From Coprobacillaceae bacterium UN01-12pH3A (GTDB lineage: Bacteria; Bacillota_I; Bacilli_A; Erysipelotrichales; Coprobacillaceae): DNA of 64,000 nucleotides. Below the pieces are notes generated by a model. It had not been told where the DNA came from. It did not search any database and saw only the letters and a program-made list of their open reading frames with translations. This document shows positions 16,322-25,956 of this stretch, piece by piece. Numbering within the stretch: position 1 is the first letter of the stretch; the number at the start of each line of letters is the position of its first letter. A program made the translations under genes and the position numbers. Where the stretch lies: contig JAQENU010000004.1 in assembly GCA_027676805.1 (NCBI GenBank), positions 1 through 64,000 of the forward strand, written 5' to 3'.

Positions 16322-17962
16322 GTGACAATAACAAATTTATTTACTATGCTGGGAGGATTGGGCTTATTCCTGTATGGGATGCACATGATGTCCAATGGAC
16401 TGGAAAACGTAGCTGGAAACAGCTTAAAAAAGATTTTGGAGAAAATAACCTCTAATCGTATTGTTGGCGTACTGATCGGAGCCGGAATTACAGCGGTGAT
16501 TCAGAGTTCATCCGCTACGACGGTCATGGTTGTCGGATTCGTTAACAGCGGGTTAATGAAATTATCCCAAGCGGTTTGGATTATTATGGGAGCCAATGTC
16601 GGAACGACTATTACCGGGCAGCTAATTGCCTTGAATGTAAAAGACTTTGCGCCGATCCTGATCTTTGCCGGTGTTTTTCTAATCCAGTTTATCCGCAATA
16701 AAAAGGTTGGCTATGTCGGTGAAATCGTTGCCGGACTGGGAATCTTATTTGTGGGAATGCAATTCATGTCAGATGCCATGGTGCCATTACGTGACTACAA
16801 GCCCTTTGTTGATCTGATGACAACTTTTGAAAATCCATTCTTAGGGATTGCTGCCGGAGCTGTATTTACAGCGGTCATTCAAAGCTCGAGTGCCTCTATT
16901 GGGATCTTACAGGCTTTGGCAATGAGTGGAGCAATTCAATTACATAGTGCTATCTTTGTTTTATTTGGGCAAAACATCGGAACATGTATCACTTCGATCA
17001 TTGCATCGATCGGAACTAACCGAAATGCAAAGCGAACGACCATGATCCATCTCTTGTTCAATGTCATTGGAACATTGGTCTTTGTGACAGTGTGCTTATT
17101 CGTTCCATTTACTGATTATATTGTAGCGTTAACACCGGGCTCTGTGCAAAATCAGATTGCCAATGTGCATACAGTCTTTAATATTGCTACAACGATGCTA
17201 CTGCTTCCTTTTGGAAATCAGTTAGTTCAATTAGTAGAGAAGATCCTGCCATTAAAAGAAGATGAGGAACAGGATTTGCAGACACTTTATATTTCCGCTA
17301 CCGAACCGGCAGCTTCATTTATGGCAACAACACAGCTAAGTAAAGAAATTGCCCGTATGTTTGATTTTGCGAAAGAAAACATTGTCTTAACAATGAAGGG
17401 TCTAACGAAAGTGACCGATAAATATAATGAAAAAATAAGCAACAATGAAAAATATATTGATTATTTAAATACAGAAATTACCCGCTTTAGTGCTCAAGTC
17501 ACTTTAGTGGATACGAATGAAAATGATTCTTTGCTGACCAATGCTTTATTTAAAATTACCGGAAACATTGAGCGTATTGGGGATCATGCTATTAATCTTG
17601 CACAATATATTGATGAAACAAAAGCAAATGGACTTAAATACAGTGCGCAAGCGGAAACGGAATTAACCATTCTTCAGCAGACATTAGACAGCAGTATCAG
17701 CTGTTTTGAGGAATCTAAAACACAGTTAACCCCATTAAATATGGATAAGATTATTGAAAATGAAGAATTGGTAGATGAATTGATTGCCAGCTATCGAGAA
17801 AATCAAATCAAGCGTCTTAAAAAAGGGGAGATTTCAGCGGAAGCCTGCGTCGTTTACAGTGAAATTCTAACCGATATTGAACGAATTGCCGATCATTTAT
17901 ATTCGATTGCTAAACTATGCCGTCAGTTTAATATCACATTGTATGAAACAATCAGCGAGTAA
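16322..17962 (+). CDS. Na+/phosphate cotransporter with C-terminal PhoU-like domain (NptA family)
   Basis: 546 residues starting at GTG. Membrane domain (1-310) has two Na/Pi repeats marked by AVIQSSSATTVMV and AVIQSSSASIGIL, each followed by GxNxGT motifs (MGANVGTTIT, FGQNIGTCIT). Residues 340-540 are helical and PhoU-like (NIERIGDHAINLA, DIERIADHLYSIA). Imports phosphate with sodium. Immediately downstream of phoR, so controlled by the Pho box at 13835. Confidence 0.92.
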   Translation: MTITNLFTMLGGLGLFLYGMHMMSNGLENVAGNSLKKILEKITSNRIVGVLIGAGITAVIQSSSATTVMVVGFVNSGLMKLSQAVWIIMGANVGTTITGQLIALNVKDFAPILIFAGVFLIQFIRNKKVGYVGEIVAGLGILFVGMQFMSDAMVPLRDYKPFVDLMTTFENPFLGIAAGAVFTAVIQSSSASIGILQALAMSGAIQLHSAIFVLFGQNIGTCITSIIASIGTNRNAKRTTMIHLLFNVIGTLVFVTVCLFVPFTDYIVALTPGSVQNQIANVHTVFNIATTMLLLPFGNQLVQLVEKILPLKEDEEQDLQTLYISATEPAASFMATTQLSKEIARMFDFAKENIVLTMKGLTKVTDKYNEKISNNEKYIDYLNTEITRFSAQVTLVDTNENDSLLTNALFKITGNIERIGDHAINLAQYIDETKANGLKYSAQAETELTILQQTLDSSISCFEESKTQLTPLNMDKIIENEELVDELIASYRENQIKRLKKGEISAEACVVYSEILTDIERIADHLYSIAKLCRQFNITLYETISE

Positions 17963-17987
17963 AGGGTGTAATATAAACACCCTTTTT
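17961..17987 (+). terminator. Terminator of the phoPR-NptA operon
   Basis: AAAGGGTG (17961-17968) pairs with CACCCTTT (17978-17985), followed by T residues. The stop codon is within its left edge. Confidence 0.85.
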
Positions 17988-18025
17988 ATTATTTATGCTA
18001 GAATAGAGGCGGTAGGAGGAAGACT

Positions 18026-19006
18026 ATGAAAAAAAATCTGATTTTGCTTTTATCTGTTATTATATTAAATGCCTTAGCGACAATAGAAGTCTTTGCTACA
18101 CTATATGCCCGCTATATCTCACCGTTATTTGTGCAAACAATAGGAAGATTCGTTGGTTTATTCCCTATTTCCTTATTTGAATGGGTTGTCTTATTCTTAG
18201 GTATAGGCTTGCTGTTTATCATTATTAAATATCGTTCATGGGTTCTATTTTTTCGTTACCTCCTTGTGATCTGTTTAGTATTTACATTGACGACAGGAAT
18301 TAATTATCATCGTCAGCCAATCGAAAAAGACCTTCAATTTACAAAGATTGATTATACAACAGAAGAACTAAAGCAGCTGTGTCAGTATGTGACTAATCAG
18401 TTGTATATCTTAGATACAACGGCAATGGATCAAGCAGCAATGGCAAAGCAAAGCCGTATCGCTATGAATCAGGTTATTTCCGGTTACTATCCCACTCCTA
18501 AGCCGATGTTGTTTTCTAAACTGATGACTGCTTGTGGATTAAGCGGTATTTTTTCACCGTTTACCATTGAAGCTAACTATAATAAAGATATGACAGCTTT
18601 TAATACTCCTTTTACAATGTGTCATGAACTATCCCACTTGCAAGGCTATATGTCAGAGGATGAGGCAAACTTTTTAGCTTATCTTGCTTGTACCCAGTCC
18701 GATCAGGAGTATTTTCGCTACAGTGCTTATCTAACAGCGTTTATTTACATAACGAATGAGCTTTATGATTTGGGCGTGGATATTAATCCTTATTATGCGC
18801 AGCTTTCAGTACCTATTTTAACGGATTTGAAAGAAGATCATGCTTTTTGGAATCAATATGGGGATACGATGAGCAATATTACCAATACCGTTAATGATAC
18901 CTATTTGAAAATGAATTCGGTAGAAGAGGGTGTTGTAAGCTATCAGCGTTTTGTGGGACTGATTTTTTCCTATTACAAACAAAATAATGCCAGCATTTTT
19001 TCATAG
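18026..19006 (+). CDS. DUF3810 family membrane protein with HExxH motif
   Basis: 326 residues. Two or three N-terminal membrane segments (about 5-25, 48-70, 75-95), then a large domain with MCHELSHLQGYMSEDEANFL, a zinc-metallopeptidase-type HExxH with a downstream glutamate/aspartate helix. This layout matches DUF3810, a family of predicted membrane-anchored metallopeptidases of unknown substrate. GGAGG precedes the start. It is monocistronic between two terminators. Confidence 0.78.
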   Translation: MKKNLILLLSVIILNALATIEVFATLYARYISPLFVQTIGRFVGLFPISLFEWVVLFLGIGLLFIIIKYRSWVLFFRYLLVICLVFTLTTGINYHRQPIEKDLQFTKIDYTTEELKQLCQYVTNQLYILDTTAMDQAAMAKQSRIAMNQVISGYYPTPKPMLFSKLMTACGLSGIFSPFTIEANYNKDMTAFNTPFTMCHELSHLQGYMSEDEANFLAYLACTQSDQEYFRYSAYLTAFIYITNELYDLGVDINPYYAQLSVPILTDLKEDHAFWNQYGDTMSNITNTVNDTYLKMNSVEEGVVSYQRFVGLIFSYYKQNNASIFS

Positions 19007-19018
19007 TTATTAGTTGAG

Positions 19019-19060
19019 GACATGATTAAGAAGAGATGATCTTATCATCATGTCTTTTTT
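19019..19060 (+). terminator. Terminator of the DUF3810 gene
   Basis: GACATGAT (19019-19026) pairs with ATCATGTC (19047-19054), followed by six T residues. Confidence 0.85.
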
Positions 19061-19186
19061 ATACCGTTTTATAGAACCTTTTACCTATAAACATAAGAAA
19101 ATCTTAATGATCTCTTATAAGAATATTTATAAATACAAAAGAACATTATGATAAAATAGGGTACTTGATTAGAAGGGATGGAAGAT

Positions 19187-19882
19187 ATGACAGACAGAAT
19201 ACTGATTGTAGATGATGAACAGGAGATTGCCGATCTTGTGACACTTTATCTTGAAAATGAAGGCTTTAAAATCTTTAAGTTTTATAATGCCTTAGATGCT
19301 TTGCAATGCATAGAAAATGAATCTTTGGATCTCGCTGTTATAGATGTCATGATGCCGCATCTTAATGGTTTTCAGTTATGCAAGAAGATTCGTGAACAGC
19401 ATCACTACCCGGTGATCATGCTGACGGCAAAGGGAGAAGAAATTGATAAAATTACCGGGCTGACATTAGGTGCAGATGATTATATCACCAAGCCATTTTT
19501 GCCGTTAGAGCTGGTAGCACGGGTAAAAGCACAGCTGCGAAGATATAAGAGATACAATGGCAGCAGTGAGACAGATGAAAATATTATCGTTCATTCGGGA
19601 CTGGTCTTAAACATCAAAACCCATGAGTGTATCTTAAACGAAAAGCCGCTTTCATTAACGCCTACAGAATTTTCCATTTTAAGCATCTTATGTCAGCAAA
19701 AAGGAAATGTAGTAAGTTCTGAAGAATTGTTTCATCAGATCTGGGGCGATGAATATTTTAGTAAAAGCAATAATACGATTACTGTTCATATTCGGCATTT
19801 GAGGGAAAAAATGGGAGATTCCTTTGAAAATCCTAAGTATATTAAAACCGTTTGGGGGTGTGGTTATAAAATTGAAAAATAA
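19187..19882 (+). CDS. vanR: VanR-like response regulator
   Basis: 231 residues from the ATG at 19187 (GAAGGG 9 nt upstream; an ATG at 19178 abuts that site). Receiver with D53 in VIDVMMPHLNG, then an OmpR-type effector. Long stretches read like VanR of glycopeptide resistance operons: MTDRILIVDDEQEIADLV, IWGDEYFSKSNNTITVHIRH and YIKTVWGCGYKIEK. VanR activates resistance genes when VanS detects vancomycin or wall stress. Here the ligase and dehydrogenase are absent and only a carboxypeptidase follows. Its start is followed by the VanS-type overlap. Confidence 0.85.
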   Translation: MTDRILIVDDEQEIADLVTLYLENEGFKIFKFYNALDALQCIENESLDLAVIDVMMPHLNGFQLCKKIREQHHYPVIMLTAKGEEIDKITGLTLGADDYITKPFLPLELVARVKAQLRRYKRYNGSSETDENIIVHSGLVLNIKTHECILNEKPLSLTPTEFSILSILCQQKGNVVSSEELFHQIWGDEYFSKSNNTITVHIRHLREKMGDSFENPKYIKTVWGCGYKIEK

Positions 19883-21020
19883 GCATTCTCAACTAATCCG
19901 AATGATTCGCATTGCTTTTATTGTCATGATTATTTGCTATGGGCTTTATTATTTAATTGATCGGGTACTTAATGGTACTTTTGCAGATTGGTTTACAAGC
20001 AACTTTATCAATACGTATTATGAACCTTATGAAACAGTTGACGGTATAATGAAGACCGCAGTAAACAGTGAACTGATTTGGTATAAACTTAAAATCTTAT
20101 TATTAAGTCTATCGGTGATAGGGGTTATTTTGGTATCTGTCGTAATCCTTGCGACCTCTCATTTTTATGCGAACAAGAAGGTGAGAGAAACAGTGACAAA
20201 TATCAGTCAGATGATGCAGGACTATATGGCAGGAGATAAAGAAGCCACAAAAGTATTTCCCAAGGAATATGCCGAAATCTCTTCGCAAATGCTGGAAATT
20301 AAGTCTACCATGCAGCATCATGAGCAGACTTTAAGAGATGAGGCGAACCGAAAAAACGATTTAATCGTATATCTGACTCATGACTTAAAAACACCGCTAA
20401 CATCTGTGATTGGCTATTTAAGCTTGCTGGATGAAGCAACAGATATGCCAAGTGAACAAAAAAACAAATATATAGGAATCGCTTTAGATAAATCGCATCG
20501 CTTAGAAAAGCTGATTAATGAGCTTTTTGAGATAACCCGCTATAATCTCCAGCAAATCGAATTGGAAAAAGAATCTATCGATCTTTACTACATGCTGGTG
20601 CAGATGACCGATGAGTTTTATCCTTTGCTGCAAACGCACGGTAATACGATCGATCTTGAGGTGAAAGAGGACACCGTTCTATATGGAGATCCGATTAAGC
20701 TGGCAAGAGTTTTCAACAATATTTTAAAGAATGCGATTGCCTACAGCTATCCGGATACCGAAATAAAAATATGGACTGAAAAAACGGACATGGACCTTGT
20801 TCTCTATTTCCGTAATAAAGGGAGAACGATTCCGCCACGTAAATTAAATGCCATTTTTGAAAAGTTCTTTCGATTAGACGAAGCCAGGACAACTAATACC
20901 GGCGGTGCCGGCTTAGGTCTTGCGATCGCTAAAGAAATTGTGACCTTGCATCAAGGAACGATTACTGCCGAGAGTCAGAATGAATGGACAACATTTTGCA
21001 TTACGCTTCCCTTAAACTAA
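19860..21020 (+). CDS. vanS: VanS-like sensor histidine kinase
   Basis: 386 residues from GTG at 19860, chosen because MVIKLKNK is the known VanS opening and this overlap with vanR is typical. Two membrane helices (about 15-36 and 80-100) flank a short outer loop. HisKA H174 lies in LTHDLKTPLTSVIGYLSLLD, and ATP-binding motifs are LARVFNNILKNA and GGAGLGLAIAKE. The central FEITRYNLQ and DLYYMLVQMTDEFYP segments match VanS. Phosphorylates VanR. Ligand unknown. Confidence 0.85.
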   Translation: MVIKLKNKHSQLIRMIRIAFIVMIICYGLYYLIDRVLNGTFADWFTSNFINTYYEPYETVDGIMKTAVNSELIWYKLKILLLSLSVIGVILVSVVILATSHFYANKKVRETVTNISQMMQDYMAGDKEATKVFPKEYAEISSQMLEIKSTMQHHEQTLRDEANRKNDLIVYLTHDLKTPLTSVIGYLSLLDEATDMPSEQKNKYIGIALDKSHRLEKLINELFEITRYNLQQIELEKESIDLYYMLVQMTDEFYPLLQTHGNTIDLEVKEDTVLYGDPIKLARVFNNILKNAIAYSYPDTEIKIWTEKTDMDLVLYFRNKGRTIPPRKLNAIFEKFFRLDEARTTNTGGAGLGLAIAKEIVTLHQGTITAESQNEWTTFCITLPLN

Positions 21021-21078
21021 CTATTATTTACTTTCTTAATCTTTTCTTAGGAATTAAACAATTAAATATTAAACTATG

Positions 21079-21128
21079 AATAGCTTTTGTTGGGTAGAAT
21101 AATGACTGTACAAAAGCTATTTTTGTTT
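21079..21128 (+). terminator. Long hairpin terminator between vanS and the carboxypeptidase gene
   Basis: ATAGCTTTTGT (21080-21090) pairs with ACAAAAGCTAT (21110-21120) over 11 bp, followed by TTTTTG and more T. Only 20 bp remain before the carboxypeptidase ATG. Its promoter therefore has to lie upstream of, or inside, this hairpin, or transcription reads through. Confidence 0.75.
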
Positions 21129-21147
21129 AGGAAAGGCAGGTCTGTTT

Positions 21148-22164
21148 ATGAATAAGAAAACATCACGCACTAAGTTGGAAAATAAAAAAAGAAAGGTTCT
21201 TTTATATATTTTTATTTTAACCACTCTCACCGCTTTAATATTGATTGCTAAAGAACTGCGCACTGTAATTAATCATCAAAAAGATTCTTTTTTCTCTGTA
21301 TTTGAAAAAATAAATACCAAAGAATCTGTACCCCCACAATCAACGGATTCCATTGATCTGACACATCTATATAGTCCTTACTCCGTTTTAGTGGATTTAG
21401 GTACTAATCAAACATTGGCACAAAATAAAAGCCAAAGCAAAATTTATCCGGCATCATTAACCAAGATCATGACAGCCATCATTGCGATTGAAAATATAGA
21501 GAATTTAAATGAGACAATGCTTCTGACAGAAACACATTTTGAGACTTTATATGAAAGAGAGGCGTCCATGGCAGGCTTCCTTTTGGGAGAGAAAGTCACC
21601 TTGAAAGATCTGCTGTATGGAACACTGCTTCCCTCAGGGGCAGAATGCTGTTTGGCTTTGGCAGATCGAATCGCCGGCTCAGAAAGCAAGTTTGTAAATT
21701 TGATGAACAGCAAGGCAAAAGAATTAGGGATGAACAACACCCTTTTCTGCAACTCAACAGGGTTGCATAACGCTAATCATTATTCTACGGTTGAAGATAT
21801 GGCAAAATTATTAAAGTATGCCTTAAAAAATAAAGAGTTCAGAACGATCTATACCAGCAGACAGTACAGTATTTCCGCAACGAATCTGCATCCTGATGGG
21901 CTAACCTTTTACAGCACGATGTTCAGTTCCATAAATGATACTGAGGTTGTCGGAGGAAATATCATTGGCGGAAAGACCGGTTATACCGATGAAGCCGGAC
22001 TATGCTTAGCTAGTCTTGCACAAATCGATGGAAAAGAATATATTTTTGTAAGTGCCAAAGCAAAGGGGGATCATCAAACACAGCCTTATCATATTTTAGA
22101 TGCAAGTAATGTATATAATCAGGTTGGAAGCTTAAATGTTTTAAATGATTCTAATTTAAAATAA
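21148..22164 (+). CDS. Serine-type D-Ala-D-Ala carboxypeptidase (VanY-D-like, S11/DacA family)
   Basis: 338 residues. One N-terminal membrane anchor (about 17-34), then the penicillin-binding transpeptidase fold with SxxK at S103-K106 (PASLTKIMTA), SGA at 163-165 (LPSGAECC, in place of SxN) and KTG at 276-278 (GGKTGYTDEAG). It trims the terminal D-Ala of peptidoglycan stem peptides outside the membrane. VanY of the VanD-type operons is also a serine carboxypeptidase placed after vanRS, and this order matches. No C-terminal amphipathic anchor typical of DacA is seen. Confidence 0.85.
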   Translation: MNKKTSRTKLENKKRKVLLYIFILTTLTALILIAKELRTVINHQKDSFFSVFEKINTKESVPPQSTDSIDLTHLYSPYSVLVDLGTNQTLAQNKSQSKIYPASLTKIMTAIIAIENIENLNETMLLTETHFETLYEREASMAGFLLGEKVTLKDLLYGTLLPSGAECCLALADRIAGSESKFVNLMNSKAKELGMNNTLFCNSTGLHNANHYSTVEDMAKLLKYALKNKEFRTIYTSRQYSISATNLHPDGLTFYSTMFSSINDTEVVGGNIIGGKTGYTDEAGLCLASLAQIDGKEYIFVSAKAKGDHQTQPYHILDASNVYNQVGSLNVLNDSNLK

Positions 22165-22183
22165 AGTGGTGCTGTGCTATAAT
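22155..22183 (+). promoter_or_regulatory. manA promoter
   Basis: TTTAAA (22155-22160), 17-bp spacer, TATAAT (22178-22183) preceded by TGC, giving an extended -10. AAGGAG follows and the ATG is at 22209. Confidence 0.6.
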
Positions 22184-22208
22184 GGGAAAATGAAAAGGAG
22201 ATAACTAT

Positions 22209-23144
22209 ATGGGACATATTTTATTTATGGAACCGGTTTTTAAGGAAATGATCTGGGGCGGACATCGCTTAAAAGACGTGTATAATTATCCTATTCCGAG
22301 TGATTCTACAGGGGAATGCTGGGCTATTTCCGCACATAAAAACGGTGACTGCACCATTCTAAACGGTGAATATAAAGGGATGAAGCTTTCAGTGCTGTAT
22401 CAGCAGCATCGTGAGCTGTTTGGCAATATTCAAGATCCTGCATTTCCTTTGCTGGTTAAAATCATCGATGCTTCCAGCGATCTTAGTGTGCAGGTTCATC
22501 CTGACGATCATTATGCTGCAGAGCATGAACATTCTTTAGGAAAAACGGAGTGCTGGTATGTACTTGATGCAGATCCGCACACGCAAATGGTAATGGGACA
22601 TCATGCTAAAACTAGAGAAGAATTAATAAAATGTATCGAAAATGACGAGTATGATCGTCTGCTTAATAAGTTTGAAATAAAGCCGGGAGACTTCTATTAT
22701 ATTCCTTCCGGAACGATTCATGCGATCTGCAGCGGTTCACTCATCTATGAAGCACAGCAGTCGTCAGATATTACCTATCGTGTCTATGACTATCATCGCA
22801 AAGATAAAGAAGGCCGCGAACGTCAGCTTCATGTTCAGCAGTCCATCGATGTAACAACAGTTCCTTATCAGCCTGCTTTACAGAATGAAATGTCAAAAGA
22901 GATCACGGATACATGTATCCGCACACGTCTGATTGAAGCCCCTTATTTTTCTGTATCCAAGATTGAGGTTTTAAAAAAGACTAGTCTTGTGCATTGTCAG
23001 CCGTTTAGTCTGTTCAGTGTCATTGAAGGAGAAGGCTCTGTCAATGGCAGTCCAATAAAAAAAGGACAGCACTTTATAGTCTGTCATGATGTTCAGGAGA
23101 TAGAGTTTGATGGGCAGCTTACTTTAATGATGACAACATTATAA
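22209..23144 (+). CDS. manA: Mannose-6-phosphate isomerase, class I
   Basis: 311 residues of the short Gram-positive type I form. Zinc-site motifs are visible: VQVHPDDHYA, KTECWYVLDA and PSGTIHAI, with YEAQQSSDITYRVYDY as the substrate-side signature. Interconverts mannose-6-phosphate and fructose-6-phosphate, linking glycolysis to mannosylated glycans. Own promoter and terminator. Confidence 0.92.
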   Translation: MGHILFMEPVFKEMIWGGHRLKDVYNYPIPSDSTGECWAISAHKNGDCTILNGEYKGMKLSVLYQQHRELFGNIQDPAFPLLVKIIDASSDLSVQVHPDDHYAAEHEHSLGKTECWYVLDADPHTQMVMGHHAKTREELIKCIENDEYDRLLNKFEIKPGDFYYIPSGTIHAICSGSLIYEAQQSSDITYRVYDYHRKDKEGRERQLHVQQSIDVTTVPYQPALQNEMSKEITDTCIRTRLIEAPYFSVSKIEVLKKTSLVHCQPFSLFSVIEGEGSVNGSPIKKGQHFIVCHDVQEIEFDGQLTLMMTTL

Positions 23145-23175
23145 AAGGGTTCTTTCATCAATAGCAGTTAAATTG

Positions 23176-23200
23176 GATCGGTGCAAATCGATCTTTTTTT
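23176..23200 (+). terminator. Terminator of manA
   Basis: GATCG (23176-23180), 8-nt loop, CGATC (23189-23193), then seven T residues. The stem is short, but the T-tract is strong. Confidence 0.65.
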
Positions 23201-23387
23201 CTTAGGAAACTTTATAAAGTCTATTCTTTTCATATTGTATGCTAAAATAGTTCATTAACTCAATATCATCCTTAAATATAGGTATATTAACAAGATTTTG
23301 GATTTAACTCTTTACTGCTTATGGAATAGTTCTGATATGATAGCCAATCCCATTTAATTTATTTGCGAGGTATGGATTATGAAAATT

Positions 23388-24020
23388 TTATTTTTCTATT
23401 TCATATTGACCTATTTTTTTACTGTATAACATGCAAATAATAGGAACTTTATTACCCCTAATATCAAGTTCTATACTTTTTTCTCCAACCCTTTCAAAGT
23501 TTCTATGGTCGTAAAATTGATAGGTACAAGCGTCATCAGTATATAAATAAATTTGTTTTCCTTTTTCTCTTTTTTCAAATTCCTCTAGTAACTTTGTTCC
23601 TATTCCTTTTACTTTGCTCTGTGGGTTTGCTGCTAAAAAGACTATTTCTCCATCTGTTTTTACTTTTTTATTGTATTCTTCCAACATCCTTTTGTTTGCC
23701 ATATCATAGTTATCTACTTCACTACCTGCAAAAATTTTTTGTAATATATTAAATACTTTCACATACAAGCTTTTCCAAAATAGCTTATAAACTACTTTTT
23801 CGCCTTCTATTCTTGCTAATAATATTCCTACAAATTCATTATCATAATATGCAGAAATAACTTGTGTCGCTTTTAATAATTCTAAATTCCAAAAGTATTT
23901 TCCATATAAATTTAATAAAACTCCTTCATGTAAATATCTATTAAGGTGCATTCCTTTTATTGCCCATTTTATTGCTTTTTTATGGTCTTGTTTTCTCAAC
24001 TCTTTAATTTCTATTTCCAA
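23388..24020 (-). CDS. GNAT family N-acetyltransferase, A+T-rich, possibly acquired
   Basis: 210 residues, MEIEIKELRKQDHKKAIKWA at the start. The acetyl-CoA region lies at about 125-150 (EIVFLAANPQSKVKGIGTKL, matching the Q/RxxGxG/A loop), and YQFYDHRNFERVG is typical of motif B. It transfers an acetyl group to an unknown amine. The codon composition is visibly richer in A and T than the flanking manA and GH1 genes, and it is the only minus-strand gene between 6.7 and 27 kb. This suggests insertion by transfer. RBS GGAGG upstream. No clear terminator. Confidence 0.75.
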   Translation of the reverse strand: MEIEIKELRKQDHKKAIKWAIKGMHLNRYLHEGVLLNLYGKYFWNLELLKATQVISAYYDNEFVGILLARIEGEKVVYKLFWKSLYVKVFNILQKIFAGSEVDNYDMANKRMLEEYNKKVKTDGEIVFLAANPQSKVKGIGTKLLEEFEKREKGKQIYLYTDDACTYQFYDHRNFERVGEKSIELDIRGNKVPIICMLYSKKIGQYEIEK

Positions 24021-24183
24021 GTTATACCTCCTTCAAAAATTGCCATTTACTACTAAGTACATTATACTACATTTTAGGGAAACTGCCTGCTACATTATAT
24101 GGGGAATACTATATCTTATAGTGAAAGATAATTAAAAATCGTATATAGTTTTTTATCTAAAATAATAACATGATGAAATCTAA

Positions 24184-24233
24184 TTTCAATAACTTGAAAA
24201 AGGCTAGGGGTTTTAAATAGGGATGTATATAAT
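24184..24233 (+). promoter_or_regulatory. Palindrome and -10 upstream of the second GH1 gene
   Basis: TTTCAATAACTTGAAA (24184-24199) is a 6-4-6 perfect inverted repeat. TATAAT at 24228-24233 lies about 30 bp upstream of the ATG. The palindrome is a candidate operator, perhaps for the HTH-TPR regulator encoded just downstream of the GH1 gene. No cre box is seen here, unlike the first GH1 gene. Confidence 0.45.
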
Positions 24234-24243
24234 AAACACATAA

Positions 24244-25632
<1,389 letters not shown>

Positions 25633-25638
25633 TGTTTT

Positions 25639-25667
25639 ACTGCCTGATAATTTGGGCAGTTTTTTTA
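25639..25667 (+). terminator. Terminator of the second GH1 gene
   Basis: ACTGCC (25639-25644) pairs with GGGCAGT (25654-25660), followed by seven T residues. Confidence 0.82.
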
Positions 25668-25956
25668 TTTCGGGGGAATGCATCATTTTTATCTTAAAAG
25701 TAAAGATTAACCGCTTAAATAGATAGTATTTTATATTTAAATTTGATATTATTATAAAGTCAGGTATAAAAATGAGGGATTTTGTCGATGTTTTTTTATA
25801 ATTTAATATTAAATTAAAGAGGTCGAACATAAAGTCCTAATAAGAGTGAAAGTCACATATATAATCATGTTTCAGCTATTACAGCATGGATGTTCTTACG
25901 ATGGGATGAGTCTGCCGGTTTGACCGATTTATGGGAAAGTGGGGCTTTAATTAAAA
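25668..25956. other. Intergenic region upstream of the HTH-TPR regulator, no recognised element
   Basis: About 290 bp. The first half is very A+T-rich. The last 130 bp is more balanced and contains short tandem motifs (CATGGATG, GATGGGATGAG, GCCGGTTTGACCG) and an 18-codon frame beginning ATGTTTCAGCTA at 25868. That frame lacks a good ribosome binding site. The regulator start at 25957 also has only a weak one. An RNA leader or a tiny peptide gene is possible, but I recognise neither. Confidence 0.3.

Noticed and set aside
25868..25924. 18-codon frame as a pheromone precursor for the HTH-TPR regulator
   Set aside because: No adequate ribosome binding site and no signal-like hydrophobic core. 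Kept only as part of the unassigned gap.
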